The position numbers were made by a program, and so were the translations under genes. This document shows positions 42,026 through 55,203 of a DNA stretch of 64,000 nucleotides, piece after piece; the stretch's first letter is position 1; every line of letters starts with the position of its first letter. Origin of the DNA: Linnemannia elongata. Taxonomy: Eukaryota > Mortierellomycota > Mortierellomycetes > Mortierellales > Mortierellaceae. The stretch spans positions 1,922,001-1,986,000 of the forward strand of contig JAXBDG010000001.1 of the NCBI GenBank assembly GCA_036320915.1, in the 5' to 3' direction. The notes under the pieces are model-generated. The model saw nothing but the letters and a program-made list of their open reading frames with translations. It was not told the DNA's origin and made no database searches.

Positions 42026-44303
42026 TGTGAATAGATGTTATATGTGGAGTCGTTGTTGTTGCTGCGCGCTGTGATGGAGTGTGTTTATGTAGGTGTGAGT
42101 GGTCGATGGTCGTAAGTGCGAGAGATAGAGGAATGAGGAGGGAGGATGGTGGTACAATTGAAGCGCGAAATAAATTGTTGGGTTGTCGATCTGTTTTTTT
42201 GTTTGTTTTGTTTAGTTTTGATTCAGGAACAGAAATAAAGGTATGGGAGTGGAGTTGGTGTATGGGTATTAGTGTAGCAAAAAGTAAGGGAGGAGCGAAA
42301 GATGAACGGAAAAAAACAATTACAGGTAAAGAACAAAGTTAACGGAAGGAAAAGAACAGAGGGAAAAGAACGGCAAGGAAGAACAGAGCAAGAAAAGAGG
42401 GTAGAGGGTAAGGAAAGAGGGAAGAGGGAAAGGAACAGGAGGAAAGCAAGAGAAAGAAGAAGAGGAAGAAAAAAAAAAAAAAAAAAAAAAAAAGATGAAG
42501 AAAGTGGTCGGAAGCAAAAACAGACAAGACGGCAGAATGAGCAGCAGCAGTAATGAATGAGAGAGGGTATTGAGCAAAGTAAACAGGGCAGGGCAGGGCA
42601 TGAGGTGAAGTGGTGGGTGGTATGTGAGATGGTGGGCTGGGTTAGAAGGAAAGAGATTTGCCCTGTTGTTGTTTGTTGTAATGCCGGGGTTGTGTATGTC
42701 TGCTCTGTCTCTGTCTCTGTATGCGGCGGCATTGTTTGAGTACGACAGACATACGCACTCCAGGGATATCCGCCGAAGGGTGAGCAGCCCAAGTCAAACA
42801 AAGACAGACGAAGAGTAAAAGGGGAGGGATGTGTGTGTGTGTCTATGTGTCGGACTCTTGTCTATTCTTAACTTAGAGGCAAGTCAATTAAAAAGAATTG
42901 TACGGTGGCATTTCACCTCACATCTTATACTTCTCTCGTTACACTGGCTTCGCTCACTTATTTTCCGAATAGAGAGAAAAAAAAGGCGTTGGTCTGGAAT
43001 AATGAAAACACTTGCGATGGGGATACAATCCAGAGAAACGAAGATCGTATTATCATTATCTTCAATAGCGCATCTTTTCTCATCCTATCGCTCTTACCAT
43101 GCGACGAAAATGCATTAGCGTCTCTTTTTCTCTGTATGAACAGGTTTGATGTCTGCCTGTCCACCTTCAACTTCATAGTTATCTTTGTTCTTGTTTCTTC
43201 ACCCTTCCCTCATCCCCCAGTTCATAAAAATGGCCAATCCACGAAACATGGCAGCTGAGATGAAGAAAAAAAGGTTTGAGAGAAAAACTATTTTCATCTT
43301 TGCAAATATATCAAAAGAAAGAAAAAATTGGAGAGCACATACGCCCACGAATGGTCACGACAGCCCGGCGTTGGCTCTCTTCTTTTTCCTCTCTTTTCCC
43401 TTTTCCTTGCCTTGGGACCCCTCACAATGCGCTATGCACAATGCCACACCAAGGATCAATTCGCCTTTTTGTTTGTTTGTCCCTGTGATCTGTACCGTAG
43501 AAGTGTCTGAGTGGTAGCGCTATGCTTTTGTTGATGGAAGAAGAAGCGAGGTTTCACCACCTTGAGTCAACATCATGGCAATGCAATATTGAACTCATAG
43601 AACTTGGACCGCAACCCTCCAGATATGATTGTATCTTATGCCACTTTCTCGCACTCCTCCTCATTCTTGCTCTCGATCGCGTCCAGACCGATATTTATGT
43701 TCACATCCAGAGCGAACAATTGACCAACCGTCGAATGCTCGTTGACGATGATAAGGAAGAGAGAAAGGACCGAAAGATCGGATATTCAAAAAACAACCAC
43801 CCTCTTCTTTTTTCTCATAGACTTTCGGGGCCCTGACCCCTTTCGGCACCCAAAACGATCAGGCTCCCGTGCCTCCTCTTTGTTTGTGTGTATGGTCTGT
43901 TTTAACAATTACCTCTCTGACATCATCCACTTGCCCAGCGGAGCATGGTAAAGTGAAGAAGAAAGACAAAAGTATCACTGGGTATGTAGCGAGATTAACC
44001 ATCTACATTCATCCTCCATACCATTAGAAACAGCAGATCGCTGTCAAGAATCACGTCCAAGTGAGATATGAAGAAGACAAAGGTGCGATATTTCTTCATG
44101 GTTTTGTTTGAATGATAACTTCAGCACTGATCGTGCCTGAAATTTGATCTGTCCTCTGACTGGCTGCTGTTTGGGTTCGTGCATCTCCCTACTAATCAGC
44201 CAAGCCACAGCCAAATCCAGTCCCACTCCTTCCACCTATCCCTCCCGGTCGCTCATTTCGCTCAACCCCTGCCAGCTGCCATTGCTCGACCCTTCACCTC
44301 AGA
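42026..44303. other. Divergent 2.3-kb spacer
   Basis: This separates the Cys-rich membrane protein gene and the dynamin-like gene. It has a purine-rich strand with an A24 run near 42470. No coding frame is convincing. Confidence 0.5.
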
Positions 44304-46949
44304 ATGATTTGCACAAGGACCACCAAGGCTGTCGTCGCAGGGACACCCGCAAGACTGTTGGCAAAGACCCTCTTGCCTGCAATTGCCTCCTCATCCAGAA
44401 CTCGTTCCATCCATTCCTCAACTCCTCTCCATGCCGCCTCGGCTGCCTCTACTGCCGCGACCGGTGACAATAACATCAGCAGCAGCAATATACCCGACGA
44501 TATCGACACCCCGCTCCCCAAGAGCATCAACCAGAGCAAGAAACCCACCGAGGCAGCGTTTTTCAATGATCAAAAGAGACGCCTTTTAACAGCAATGGAC
44601 ATGCTCTATCAGATTCAGGATGCGCCTGCGGAGAAGCTGGACGCGACGCCATTGGACGACCAGGAGGCTCAGTACTGGGCGCGCCGTATGGACATGGCCA
44701 TGACCGACCTTGACCAAGAGCGAACACGTCTTCGTGTCACAGGTATGCGTGTTTCACTTTTTTATATCATTTATCATCAGTGCAATGGATATCATTTTGA
44801 TTAAGACAATTTGTATTTGGCTGCCTGGCTCATTGACTGTCTACTAATCAGCTTTTACTATGCACATTTTTTTTTCAACCTGGTAGTCGTTGGAGAGTCG
44901 AGCGGACAGGATTCAATCATGGACTTGCTTTTGCCCAGTGAGCAGAATGTTCGTCGCTCTGCTAAGGATACAGGAAAGGTTCACCGCGTTCGTTATGGAA
45001 GCACATACAGTCTCCAGGACAATGGCCAGGAGAACATTGAACAGGCACCTATCAGCTGGCTCGAGGGACTCAGCGACAAGGACGGTGGCGAGATTGTCGA
45101 AGTTCCAGGTACAAGCCTTTTCTCTGCCTATTTTTCGTGATGCGAGGCCTTGGATTTTTATCGCAAGAGTCTTCTTACGAGAGCGTATTTTACAGTAAAC
45201 ATACTGACATGGGATCTTCTCCTTGACGCATTCGTTTTGCCCTCAGGACTGGATTTGGATGATTTGACCATGGACGATATTGTCTACAGCAGTGACCTCA
45301 TTCTTCTCAGAACCGATGCCCAACGCCAACTGTCTCTGGAACGCGAGCAACACTTCTTGAACCGTTATCGCCACAAGTCTCACATCCTGGTTGTCGCAGA
45401 CATGAACAATGCAGACCCTTCCTCCGAAACCTTGACCATCTCCAATCTCAAGGCCAACCTCGCCCACGCCGTCAAGTCCTCGCGCCACGGATACAGCAAC
45501 CTCAACCAGCAGGACTCGAGCATCGCCAAGGTCCTTCGTATCTCTAATCCTGAACCCATCCCTGCCATCATCGGATTGACCCCACGCCACCAATCAGAGA
45601 CGCGGTACATGGAAACTGTTGGCGCCCTTCAGAGGCTGGTCGCCAGCACATTGATCTTGGAGGGATATCAGGATTATCACCGTCGGGAGGCGCTGTTAAC
45701 GAGGTGTCGCGACTTGCTGACCTCTGGAATTGAGAACATGGAGTCGAGACTTGAGGGAAGGCTAGAAACTTTTGCGCAGGTTGATAAGCTCTCCGAGTTG
45801 GCAACCGAGGAGATCAAGCGGATTGAGGCTGTGGAACGTGAAAGGATGGTTGCCCAGGTCACGGATGGGGAGGTGGATAAGGATGTTAGACAGATGAGGG
45901 GGCTTCTGGACCATTTCTTCAAGAAGGAGGTGCCCTTCTGGATGCTCTTTGCAAGAAGTGGAGAAATCTCCGAGCGCATGCATGAGCTCTGGACCGCTGG
46001 CGCCTTTGCCGAGACCGAGCATCGTGTATGTATTCTCATATGCGTGTTTCTTTTTGTATGCATTCGGGGGAGCTTATTCACAGGCTTAATATTTATATTG
46101 AATTCTTGGACACCTTTCTCCGATGATGATAGATGGCGTATGCGTTGGGTAGGTTGCACCAGAGTTCACAGGAAGCCTTCCGGTCAACCCTCAAAGCAAT
46201 CGACGCTCTCTCCACAAAGCTGGAAGAAACAAAACCTATCGGCAGCACCTCAGTCCTCCAAGACCTCACCACCGCCCGCCAACTCCTGACTACCGCCCAA
46301 TCCGATACCCAACAAGATATCAAACACAACGACGCCTTTGTGGTCTCCAACATTGTCTGGAAACATCGTTCTGCCTACGGGAACCCCTTGGACCACTCCT
46401 TGCAGACAGGTCGTCCTGGAGCATTGGAACGGTTGCAGAGACGCGGGCAGGTTGCGCTGGCGCAAGGGTTGGGATTGCAGGGGACTGCGGTTTTGACGGG
46501 TTTGGGGCTGGCGCAACAGTATCCGCCAGAGGTCTATTTGACTAGTGGGGGGTTGTTGGCGTTGGCTGGGTTAGGGTATTTGCAGGTCCGGTGGAAGGCT
46601 GCAGAGAGTGAGTTTAAGGCAGAGGCTGAGTCGTTGGCTGAGCAACTCAAGCAAGACATCGTCGTACGTATTTCGCGCTTGCTTCTTTTTCTTAGCTTTA
46701 TTTGGTACTGTGGTTATTGGTCTCATTTTGACGACTAACGGTCTATGCGTCTTTTTTTTAAACACGATTGGAATGTTTTAGAGCACGTACCAGGAACAGG
46801 TGAGCAAGACGATTGTAAAGCCCCTGTCGGGAGTAGTCCAAACGCTGGACAAGAACCTGGGCGACCGCCTGATGCGGACATTGGAGCAGCGCAAGTTCCT
46901 GACTGAAATCAAGCGCGATGCTCGAGGCGAAGACGAAATCAAGTACTAG
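44304..46949 (+). CDS. Mitochondrial dynamin/mitofusin-like protein with degenerate GTPase motifs
   Basis: Five exons: 44304-44742, 44887-45108, 45247-46025, 46133-46663 and 46782-46949 give 712 residues, all joined in frame by GT-AG introns. The first ~50 residues are basic, Ser/Ala-rich and lack acids, a good mitochondrial presequence. The segment VVGESSGQDSIMDLLLP (148-164) aligns with dynamin-family P-loops (G-x-x-x-S-G-K-S/T), but the Lys is Gln. EIVEVPGLDLDDLTMDDIVYSSDLILL occupies the place of DTPG, and ILVVADMNN that of the N-K-x-D strand; neither motif is intact. C-terminally there are two hydrophobic segments (about 605-640) and helical flanks, as in mitofusin-like proteins. I infer a pseudo-GTPase of the inner or outer membrane. 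It could be another NTPase-like fold. Confidence 0.7.
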
Positions 46950-47172
46950 ACTCATTTTTATCATACTCATTTTACACGCCTAACCCCCCCCCCCCCTCCA
47001 CTCTTGCAAAAAGAAAAGCCACGACTTCTAAGTGGTTATTAAAAAGACTTTCTTGTTATCAACCATCGTATCATGATCGCCCTGCCTCTTTTTTTTTTAT
47101 TGTTGTTAAGATTAAGCATTTATTAAGTATCATGGATAAGGAGGAGGAGGAGTAGAAGAGGAAACACCGAGA

Positions 47173-48275
47173 TTAGGCCATGAAGAGGCCGATGGCAGTG
47201 GCCAGGAGGGCAGATACAACAACAGCAGCCTTGTTAGCGTTACCACCAGCAGGGGTAGGCGTCGGCTTGTTTCCAGCACCGCCAGTCGAAGTAGGACCCG
47301 CAACACCCGACGAGGCAGTGCCATTAACTACTGGAACCGTGACAGTTTGCGTAGATGTCACAGAGCTTGAAGTCACCGTTGCCGTCGCAGTGGGCACACC
47401 AATCGTAACAGTCCCATTCCCACCACCGGGCAACTGTCCATTCACACAACCCTGAGCAGCCGGCAAGAGACCATCAGGATGGGGGCCGGACCAATCCCAC
47501 TGTTCTCCGAAAATGACACGGACGCCGTAGGTCGATTTTGAGACGACGCAGTCGGCGCTGTTCTGGCAACAGCGCATGGCGTAGAGGCCGTCGGTGGGCT
47601 CGAGCACGTTCACGAAGTGACTGTAGCCCGCGCAGCTTGCTCCTACTGGGGCACGGATGTCGTATTGGCCACCGCTGTTGGTAGGGGGGATGATGTGAGA
47701 AGAGAAGTAGGGAAAAGGAAGGATTGGGTTAGAAGGGGTTTGATGATAGAAGAAAAGGGTGTTCTTGCAAGGCTGGAGTGGTGAAGAGGTGAAGGTGAAG
47801 GTGGATTACTTACGCATCGCAGGGGTTCAGGCCGTACTTCGAAGGGTCGATTTGTCCCTAATAATACAAACAAACACAGAAAACCACGATTAGTTTACGC
47901 AGGGAAAAAAAAAACTCAATAAGCACCACCATATCGAAAAGGCATCCGCTTCTTTTTCTCCCTGTTATTCATCAGTTGTTTGGATTTGCATTTCTTTCGC
48001 CTTACAGTGATCTGGACCCAGCCGTCACCAGAAGCCCAATGAACTGAGGCAACAAAGCCATCAGGGAAGACCTTGGCGCCAGGAGCCTTGGGGTTTTCCT
48101 TGTTACAGAAGGCAATCGCCGAATCTTCGTTGGCCGCAATGTCGCCCCCGACCATGGGTGGGAGGAAGAAGCAGTAACTGTCGGCCGAATCGACGGATGC
48201 GATCTGACCCTGGGCGGATGTCAGTGCGAGGAGGGCTGTTGAGGCGAGGAGGGTGGTTGTGGTGGTGAGACGCAT
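47173..48275 (-). CDS. Secreted Cys-containing protein, probably GPI-anchored
   Basis: Three exons: 48275-48006, 47857-47814 and 47674-47173 give 271 residues; the middle exon is only 44 nt. Donors are GTAAGG and GTAAGT, acceptors TAG and CAG, joins in frame. A signal peptide covers about residues 1-21 (LLASTALLALTSAQG). The globular part (to about 185) has eight cysteines, including an adjacent pair in YAMRCCQNSADC, and a GWVQIT/GQIDPSKYGLNPCD junction. A Thr/Ser/Val-rich linker (TATATVTSSSVTSTQTVTV) follows, then a Gly/Asn-rich stretch and a hydrophobic end (AAVVVSALLATAIGLFMA), the signature of GPI attachment. I do not recognise a named domain. A cell-wall or surface role is likely. Confidence 0.75.
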
Positions 48276-51200
48276 TTTGTTGACGGGTTGACGAAGGAAG
48301 GTACGAAAGAGAAGTGGAGTTATGGAAGTTGAAGGAAAGACCTCAGCGAGAGAGTTGAGAGAGAAGGATGGAGGAGCAAATCAGGCAGATAGGCTGATCG
48401 TAAATAGGACGCTGGTTGTGAAGCGTGTAATTAGGGGTCGTTACAGAGACGGCAGTGAGATGGAAAGGAGAGGAGAGAGAGAAGAGGAGGTGGAAGGGGG
48501 AGAAAAGGATGGCAGGGACGGTTGAAGGGGAAAGGAATGAAAGAAGAAAAAAAAGGGGGGGAGGAGAGTCAGAAAATTGAAAGGAGATTAACGAGTCCTT
48601 TTTATCTCCCAACTGTGGGGAGAACGAACTAGAACTAACAAAAACGAGACAGTGTGAGGAATGGCCAGTCGTTCCGGGTAAAAGCAAGGTGGTCCAACTC
48701 GGGAGTTTGGTTGGGTCCACTCACACACGCATACCATTCTCCAGTCGAAGGTACTTACACATTCATCACGTTCAAGTGGAAGAGGCAAGGGAATGACAAA
48801 GTAAGAGAGAGAAACATGGGCTCAGAAAACAAAGGCATCCACCCACTCATTGTTCTGAAGAGAAAACTTTGGCTAGCGTTACGCCCTCCATGTCATCCGT
48901 TTTCTCACTCTATTATCAAGGGAAAACACACACCCCTTGGACACAAATATCCCCACCAGGGCTCTTTTTGTTGATTTTGTTGTCACTCAGTTTTCCACTA
49001 GCTTTCATTGTTGGTCACAAGAGAGAAGAGGAAGTGGGGAAAGCGGGATGAGGTTTATGTAATTGAGAACCGAAGTAGAAGACTGTTCAAGCCATGAATG
49101 AAGCTACCTTGCAAAAGAACTTGTCTGGGCGAAGGGTGCAGCTGAAATGTCTTCACTTTGATCTTTTCATGCGGACCTTGAGACTACAGAAAAGTCCAGC
49201 AGGAGTCTAGATGTCCTTTTCAAGCGAGCAGCGCCTGCTCTGTCTGTCTGTCTGCCGATTAACTTCGTAGTGTGAGGTGGCATTAAATGATCGTGTGTAC
49301 CTCTCTTTTCGGTTTTCAAAGCCCGGCTCTCGTTCTTATTGCATTTTTCAGACACCTCGACAAACAAACAAACAAACAACAGCCAAAAAAAAGAGAAACC
49401 TTTGTGTTTGTGTGCCTGGACAAAAATAACAAAAGGGGGAAAAGTTGATTCCATTTGCGAACCTATCGATGACCTTAAAACGGTCCATGTGCCGTCTGTT
49501 TTCTGGCGAAGAAGGGGTTAGGCGAGGTGAGATAGACAGTTTGTGTCCACACGGACCAATACGCCGCCCCTTGTTTTTGCGAAGGCAGACAGTGAGGTCT
49601 TGGTTTGTATCTCTTTCGAGGATAAAAATACCATTCCGCCTTTTTGTGTTCATGCTTGTCGTTTCCAGAGTACTAAATGAACAACAACAACCAACACTCA
49701 CTTGCCAGGAAACACTTGCAAAGGCAAGGTAGGGCGTAAAAAAAAGAACATATGATGGTGCATTCGATAGAGGTTTCTTTGACCTCGATCGACATCGAGA
49801 AATAAAAAACGTGCCCCTAACGACAGGCTCGTTCCCACAAAGATTCATCGAGTCTCTTGCTGACATGCACTATGCACCGAGGCACTTTTGTTAGACCGTG
49901 TGCGAGCTGCACCCATTGAGCCCCGAGGTTTCATAAAAATCAGGGCGAACAATGAGAGTAATGTTGTTTACACATGCCTATGTCAGTCTGTATGTCAAAT
50001 GCATGAGAATTAGTGGCGGAATAGACGTCTGGTCCAATTTACACGCCTGCTTTACTTTGTTGCATTGATGCTGCGCGTCTCGCTCGATCGAATAAAAATG
50101 TGAAAACCCACGACGAACCGTATGAGCTTTGTTTTCTTTGCATGGCTCAAGCGCACTGGTATTTCATGGCTTCAAAGGTTGAACTGCCAGTCAGACGTGT
50201 TGTTCGATCACATTCCCTCCTTCTCATTACGCATCAGCAAGATCCAGTATCTGAGTGGGCGAAGACACTGACAGTAGCATCATAACCTTGCTTTTGCATT
50301 CATTCAAGCCACAAGAAAATATGGGCACATGATCTTAAGAATGATCGCCTTCGTTCTCTTGCCAAAAAAAAAAAAAAAAAACCAGCAGTTGGAAGAGACT
50401 TCTTATAAAGCAGACTCCCTTCATATGAAAACAGTTAGTTGCCAGGAGCCAGTAAGATTGATAGGGCGTTTAGAGTCGAGGGTATTTATTGCTTTTTATA
50501 CGGATAGCAAAAAATGTTGCAAGATAAGGGCAAAGGGACTTCAAGCCAGTGCAATAATGATCAGGAGAAGGTTAAGCCACGTTTTCTTTAGTCCTTGATC
50601 GATAACAAAAAAAAAAACGCCGAGATGACGAATAGAAATGCTTGACTGACATGTGTTTATGGCTTACACCTCCAACTCCATTGTGCATGCAGTGCGTGTG
50701 GAGGGTAGTGTTGTTGTTGTTTAAAACAAGGCAGCCTGCTGATGTGGGGAAAGTGGCAACAGACAACAACAATCATCATCAATAACTGATCAGGAAGGAA
50801 TGGCTGAGAGCCAGAAACCGATAATGACGATCAACCATGATAACCTGGGGTGCTTTTGTGCAACATCGATTATGCACCCTGATCCTGATCGGAGGCACCA
50901 CTCTTGCTCTAGATGACCTTGTCATCATGAGTCCTCACACTCCTCTCCCTTCGTCCCACAGGCTTCATTGCTCTTGGATGTGGAAGATAAGGAGGTGTCA
51001 TTTTACAAAAAAAAAATGAAACGGACGCAAACCTTGAACTATTGCTTGGTGAACTGCAATTGGTAATTGGTCAGACGATATGTTTCTTGTTCCTGTTTGT
51101 TCGAAAGCCCTGAACGATTGATGATGAAGGAAGAAGAGGCAAGGCTCTACGCCCTTCGCTATCTATTCTGCCAATTGGAACTTGTTGTTTGCTGGAAGAC

Positions 51201-53256
51201 AAAGACCGAAGAACGCAAAAGTACGAGCAAAACAAACCAAAGATAACAGGATCAAGGTTGTATCTTGATCCAACTCACCATCTAACAATTATGAACAAAG
51301 GACAGTGGAAAATGCATCTCCTTTTTTTACTCCCCCCCCCTCCTTCACAAGCTCATGACCGATGACGGATGAGCTGCAATGAAAAAGATCAAGTTTTTTT
51401 TGCATGAGCAGTGTTGCTTGCTTCTGCAGGGGTGAGAGGGCATGCTCGCTGTGTCTCTTGAAGGTGGAGAAGAAAAGGAAAGATGCGTGAGTGAGTGAGT
51501 GAATGGATGGTTGAAGAGATGGTTGAGCATTACATGGCCTTGGTTTACGTTCCTTTCTCTCCCCCTAACTTTTTATCTCTTGTTGTTTTTCTGACAAAAC
51601 AAACAAAGCGTAAAGGGTCGATCCCTTATCTAAGGGTTGTTCGCTTCGTGTCTTAACAAGCTCGGACATTCACTTATGCCACGAGAGAACGAAACAGACG
51701 AAAAGGAGACAGACCCCTTTGAAATTTCCGCATAGCATAGCGAGAGAACGCTGTCACTGATAAGAGACTTCCGGCCTGCCTTCTAATGGTCGAGTTACTA
51801 CTGCCAAGAAGGAAGGAGTCAATCAGTTTCAGTGAGACCAGTCAGATTTCCGAGACCTTTTTTTCATGTTCCTAGCCTGCTTTCAACTACCATGCCCTGT
51901 TTTACATCTCATGCGACCGTCTGCGTTCTTCTTGACTCTAACACCAAACAACATCCATCTCTATGGAGCAAATAAAAAACAAAAGAACGCAAAAGAAAAT
52001 AGCCGAAACGATCCGAAACCGCAGATCAAATAAAAATGAAAAAAAAGGACATGAATAGAAGGAATGCTGGGGTGGCAAAGGACATTTACTCTTCTCATAT
52101 CCCATTCCATCAACACACAGGAAAACAAAGGGTGGCAGATTCCGGGTTCTCTCGTGCCATATGCCTTCCATGTTACTGTCCCTATTCTTTCCTAAAGGTA
52201 AGACCCCAAAAGTCTTTTTGTCCATGCGGACCAGGTCAGTAACAAAAACAAAGAAGTCAGATCAACAAACAAAAACAAACCAAAAACAAGCCCACAAACT
52301 ACCAACAAACCCTCCTAAGTTTCCCACTGACCCACGGGCACTCAAAAGAAACAGCAAGGAAATGCTCGGGGAGCATTTTTTTTATAACTGTTCATGGATG
52401 GAGAAACAGAGTGGGGAGCAAATGCTAATCCCCGTATCTCCCTCTCGTCCCACACGTTGCCAACCTACTCTTTATTGGACGTACACCTTTTATGTTTCCT
52501 CTCCGTAATTGCCCCAAGCCCTTGCCAGGTTTTCGTAGCACAAGTGACGGAAATCAAGGGGAAATAGAATCAAATAATGGAGTGAACGAATTGAACCCGG
52601 CTGGTGGATAGGAAGGTTAGCGCATATTTTAACCCTACTACCCACCCTCTCCCTTCCCCTCCTCCACCCCCGCTTTGCAAAACAAGAAAAACAAGAAACA
52701 AGGCCATTTGTCCGTCCAAACTGCTTTATGATCATGGTTGTTGGGTGGGACAGGAACACAGCGTGGGACTCTCCGAAGTAGGGACTTTTAGGGGAAGCAA
52801 GGAAAGAAGAACAAGACAATGATATGGCAGGGGGAGACGTTCAAAACCTCGGAGAGAATCGCTAGAGGAAGATGAACGTTTCTACTTGTTTGACTGCTAA
52901 GATTATTTCATGGTCAACGGAGGTTACCAGAGATCTGGCTGCGGACTTTCTTTATGTCTTGAGTGTATGTATCGTATGGCCACCATGCATTACAAAAAAG
53001 GGAGCCCTATCCTGGCTGTCTGGTAAAGTCGCATTTTGTTGATAATGGGAGTGCAAATGGAGAAGAGAGAGGTTTATTTTTTTTTGCATACAGGCAGTAT
53101 TCAGATCGAGTCAAGTTAGAGTCCTTTTTATTTCTTGTTTTCAGTTTATCGAAGGTTGATGTGAAGGAGGAGAAGGACAAGGATGGAGAAAAAATGCGAG
53201 GGATTGAGAGAGCAAGGGAAGGTTGATGAGAGTTGAGTGAGAGTATTACGAGCCAG

Positions 53257-53295
<39 letters not shown>

Positions 53296-54362
53296 TGCAT
53301 GACACCCCTTTCTTTCCGATATCTTCCTCGCCCTCTCTCTTCCCTCACACTGCAGCAGAAGGCAAATCTGTTCCGTGATGATTTCTCTTTATCTTTCGAA
53401 GAGTTTATCAAAGAGGGGGAGGGCTCACTTTTTTCTCCTCGCTCTAACTCACTCCTCACATACCCATTATCCATTATCCATTGGACCAACACATCCGAGC
53501 AGTGTCAAAGGGACAGACAGACAGACACACAGTCACATCTATGGTCGCTGGATGGCCTTGATGCTTCCTTGTCTCTCTCGAAGAAACATCGCTACTTCTT
53601 ATTTCAAGATCGTATATATCGTAGATCAATCAATACATAAGGGAGTATCATATAACACATCCTCAACACACACAGCTCAACCCGTCAACCTGGATACGAT
53701 TGCATCGTGGCAGAAAAGGAAGGAATGTTGAGTGATGTGAATAGGGGTTGGAGAGAACAGATCGGCTACAGGTAGTTAGATAGGTTGTGCATACCACCTA
53801 CCCCACGCAATAAAGAATTTTCACACTAGACCTTGCAGCAAGACTAGAAGTGAAGATGACGACGATGATGTTTTCTTTTCTCTCCAAAGGGGCAAAGTGA
53901 GAGAAAGCGAGAGAGAGCGTTCTTTCCTTCTTTTTCTTTTCCGATCATCCATCAGTAAGGATCGAATGCCCGTGACTTTCAGAGTGAGCTGTACTGATAC
54001 AAGATTGAATCCAGTGAAAAGTGTGGCGAAGAGAAGGGAGAAGGGGAAAGAGAAGGAAGAGAAAACGAGGGATGGTAGACCACTGGAGCAACTCTCCCTT
54101 TCTCTCTCGTTCATTCGACACCAACCGGAAAGTTAAAATGCTCCCCCTTCTCTTTTCCTTTTTCCTTAGCAGCTAAGCAGAGTGAACAACCAACTAGTAA
54201 CCAACTTCAATTTTCAATTTTCCATATGACAGTCAAGCAAATAAAAAAATCCGAGGTCAAACCTTGCCCCCGATAGCCTTAGTTAAAATGATTCAATCGA
54301 GTACACTTCGGAGTGTATTCAATCTTGTAAGGGAGAGATATGACTCGGGCGAGTCGATCCCG

Positions 54363-54363
<1 letters not shown>

Positions 54364-54399
<36 letters not shown>
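54364..54399. repeat. 36-nt poly(T) run preceded by a B-box-like motif
   Basis: The T run follows directly on CGAGTCGATCCCGC (54350-54363), which loosely resembles a tRNA T-arm/B box. No complete cloverleaf could be drawn upstream. Confidence 0.8.
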
Positions 54400-54402
<3 letters not shown>

Positions 54403-54734
54403 AGCTCTCGCATGCTTTTCTGTACGCTCGCTTATTGCTTTGGATGCTTCCATTTGTCCTCCTTCCCATCTCCTCCTTTCTCTCTCTCTCGGCCTTGGGT
54501 TGCCTTTTATCGCAGTCTGTCAACAATCCAAGAGAGTGAGAGGGCATTTCATGGACCCAGTGGAAAAAAAAAAGGTTTCTTGTTCTTGTATCTGATCAAC
54601 AGACACAAACACAGACACAGTATAGTGTGTATTGATTATCGTCAACAACAGCACACAACGGACCCTTCTCCCTCTCGTTCTCTCGTTCTCCATCATCATC
54701 CACTTTCATCCATCCCCCCCCGCCCTTCGGAACA

Positions 54735-54742
54735 TATAAAAA
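54735..54742 (+). promoter_or_regulatory. Candidate TATA box of GLT1
   Basis: TATAAAAA lies 462 bp upstream of the GLT1 ATG, followed by a long CT-rich leader (54750-55200). The distance implies a long 5' UTR. An upstream intron in that leader is possible. Confidence 0.45.
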
Positions 54743-55203
54743 GTCCCCTCGGATCCTCTTTCCTTTTCTCTTCTTTCTTTCCTCTTCTCTTCCCTTTTCT
54801 TCTTCTTCACTTGTCTCCCTGTCTTTTTCCTCTCTTTTTGTTCTTTACTCGTCCTTCCTCTCCTTCGTCCTCGCTCCTCTTCTCTCCTTCACTCACACTC
54901 ACACCTACACTTCCCCACTCTCTAACTCATCCCTTCTGTAACATCGCCTAACAAAGAGACTGCTCACCTCTTTCCACACTTTGTTCTCATCGGATTCCTT
55001 TTCTTGCCTTTTACATACCTTGTACCATTTCCCTATATCCCCCCTTCATCTCTTCTTTACATACTCGCTTTTGACTTCTCTTTGTATTCGCAACAAAACA
55101 GCATCGTTCTTCTGTATATTCATCATCACTTGTGCCTTACTCTCTCTGTACAACCAACAAACAACCCCCATCCCTTCTTTTTTAACATACACATTTCATC
55201 AAA

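Larger units (their letters stand above)
48276..55203. other. Large gene-poor spacer (6.9 kb)
   Basis: No protein gene, tRNA or rRNA could be supported on either strand. Features are homopolymers (poly(A) near 53265-53293; 36-nt poly(T) at 54364-54399), C/T-rich stretches, and the promoter and 5' UTR of GLT1 at the right end. A gene made of several small exons, or a long ncRNA, cannot be excluded. Confidence 0.45.
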
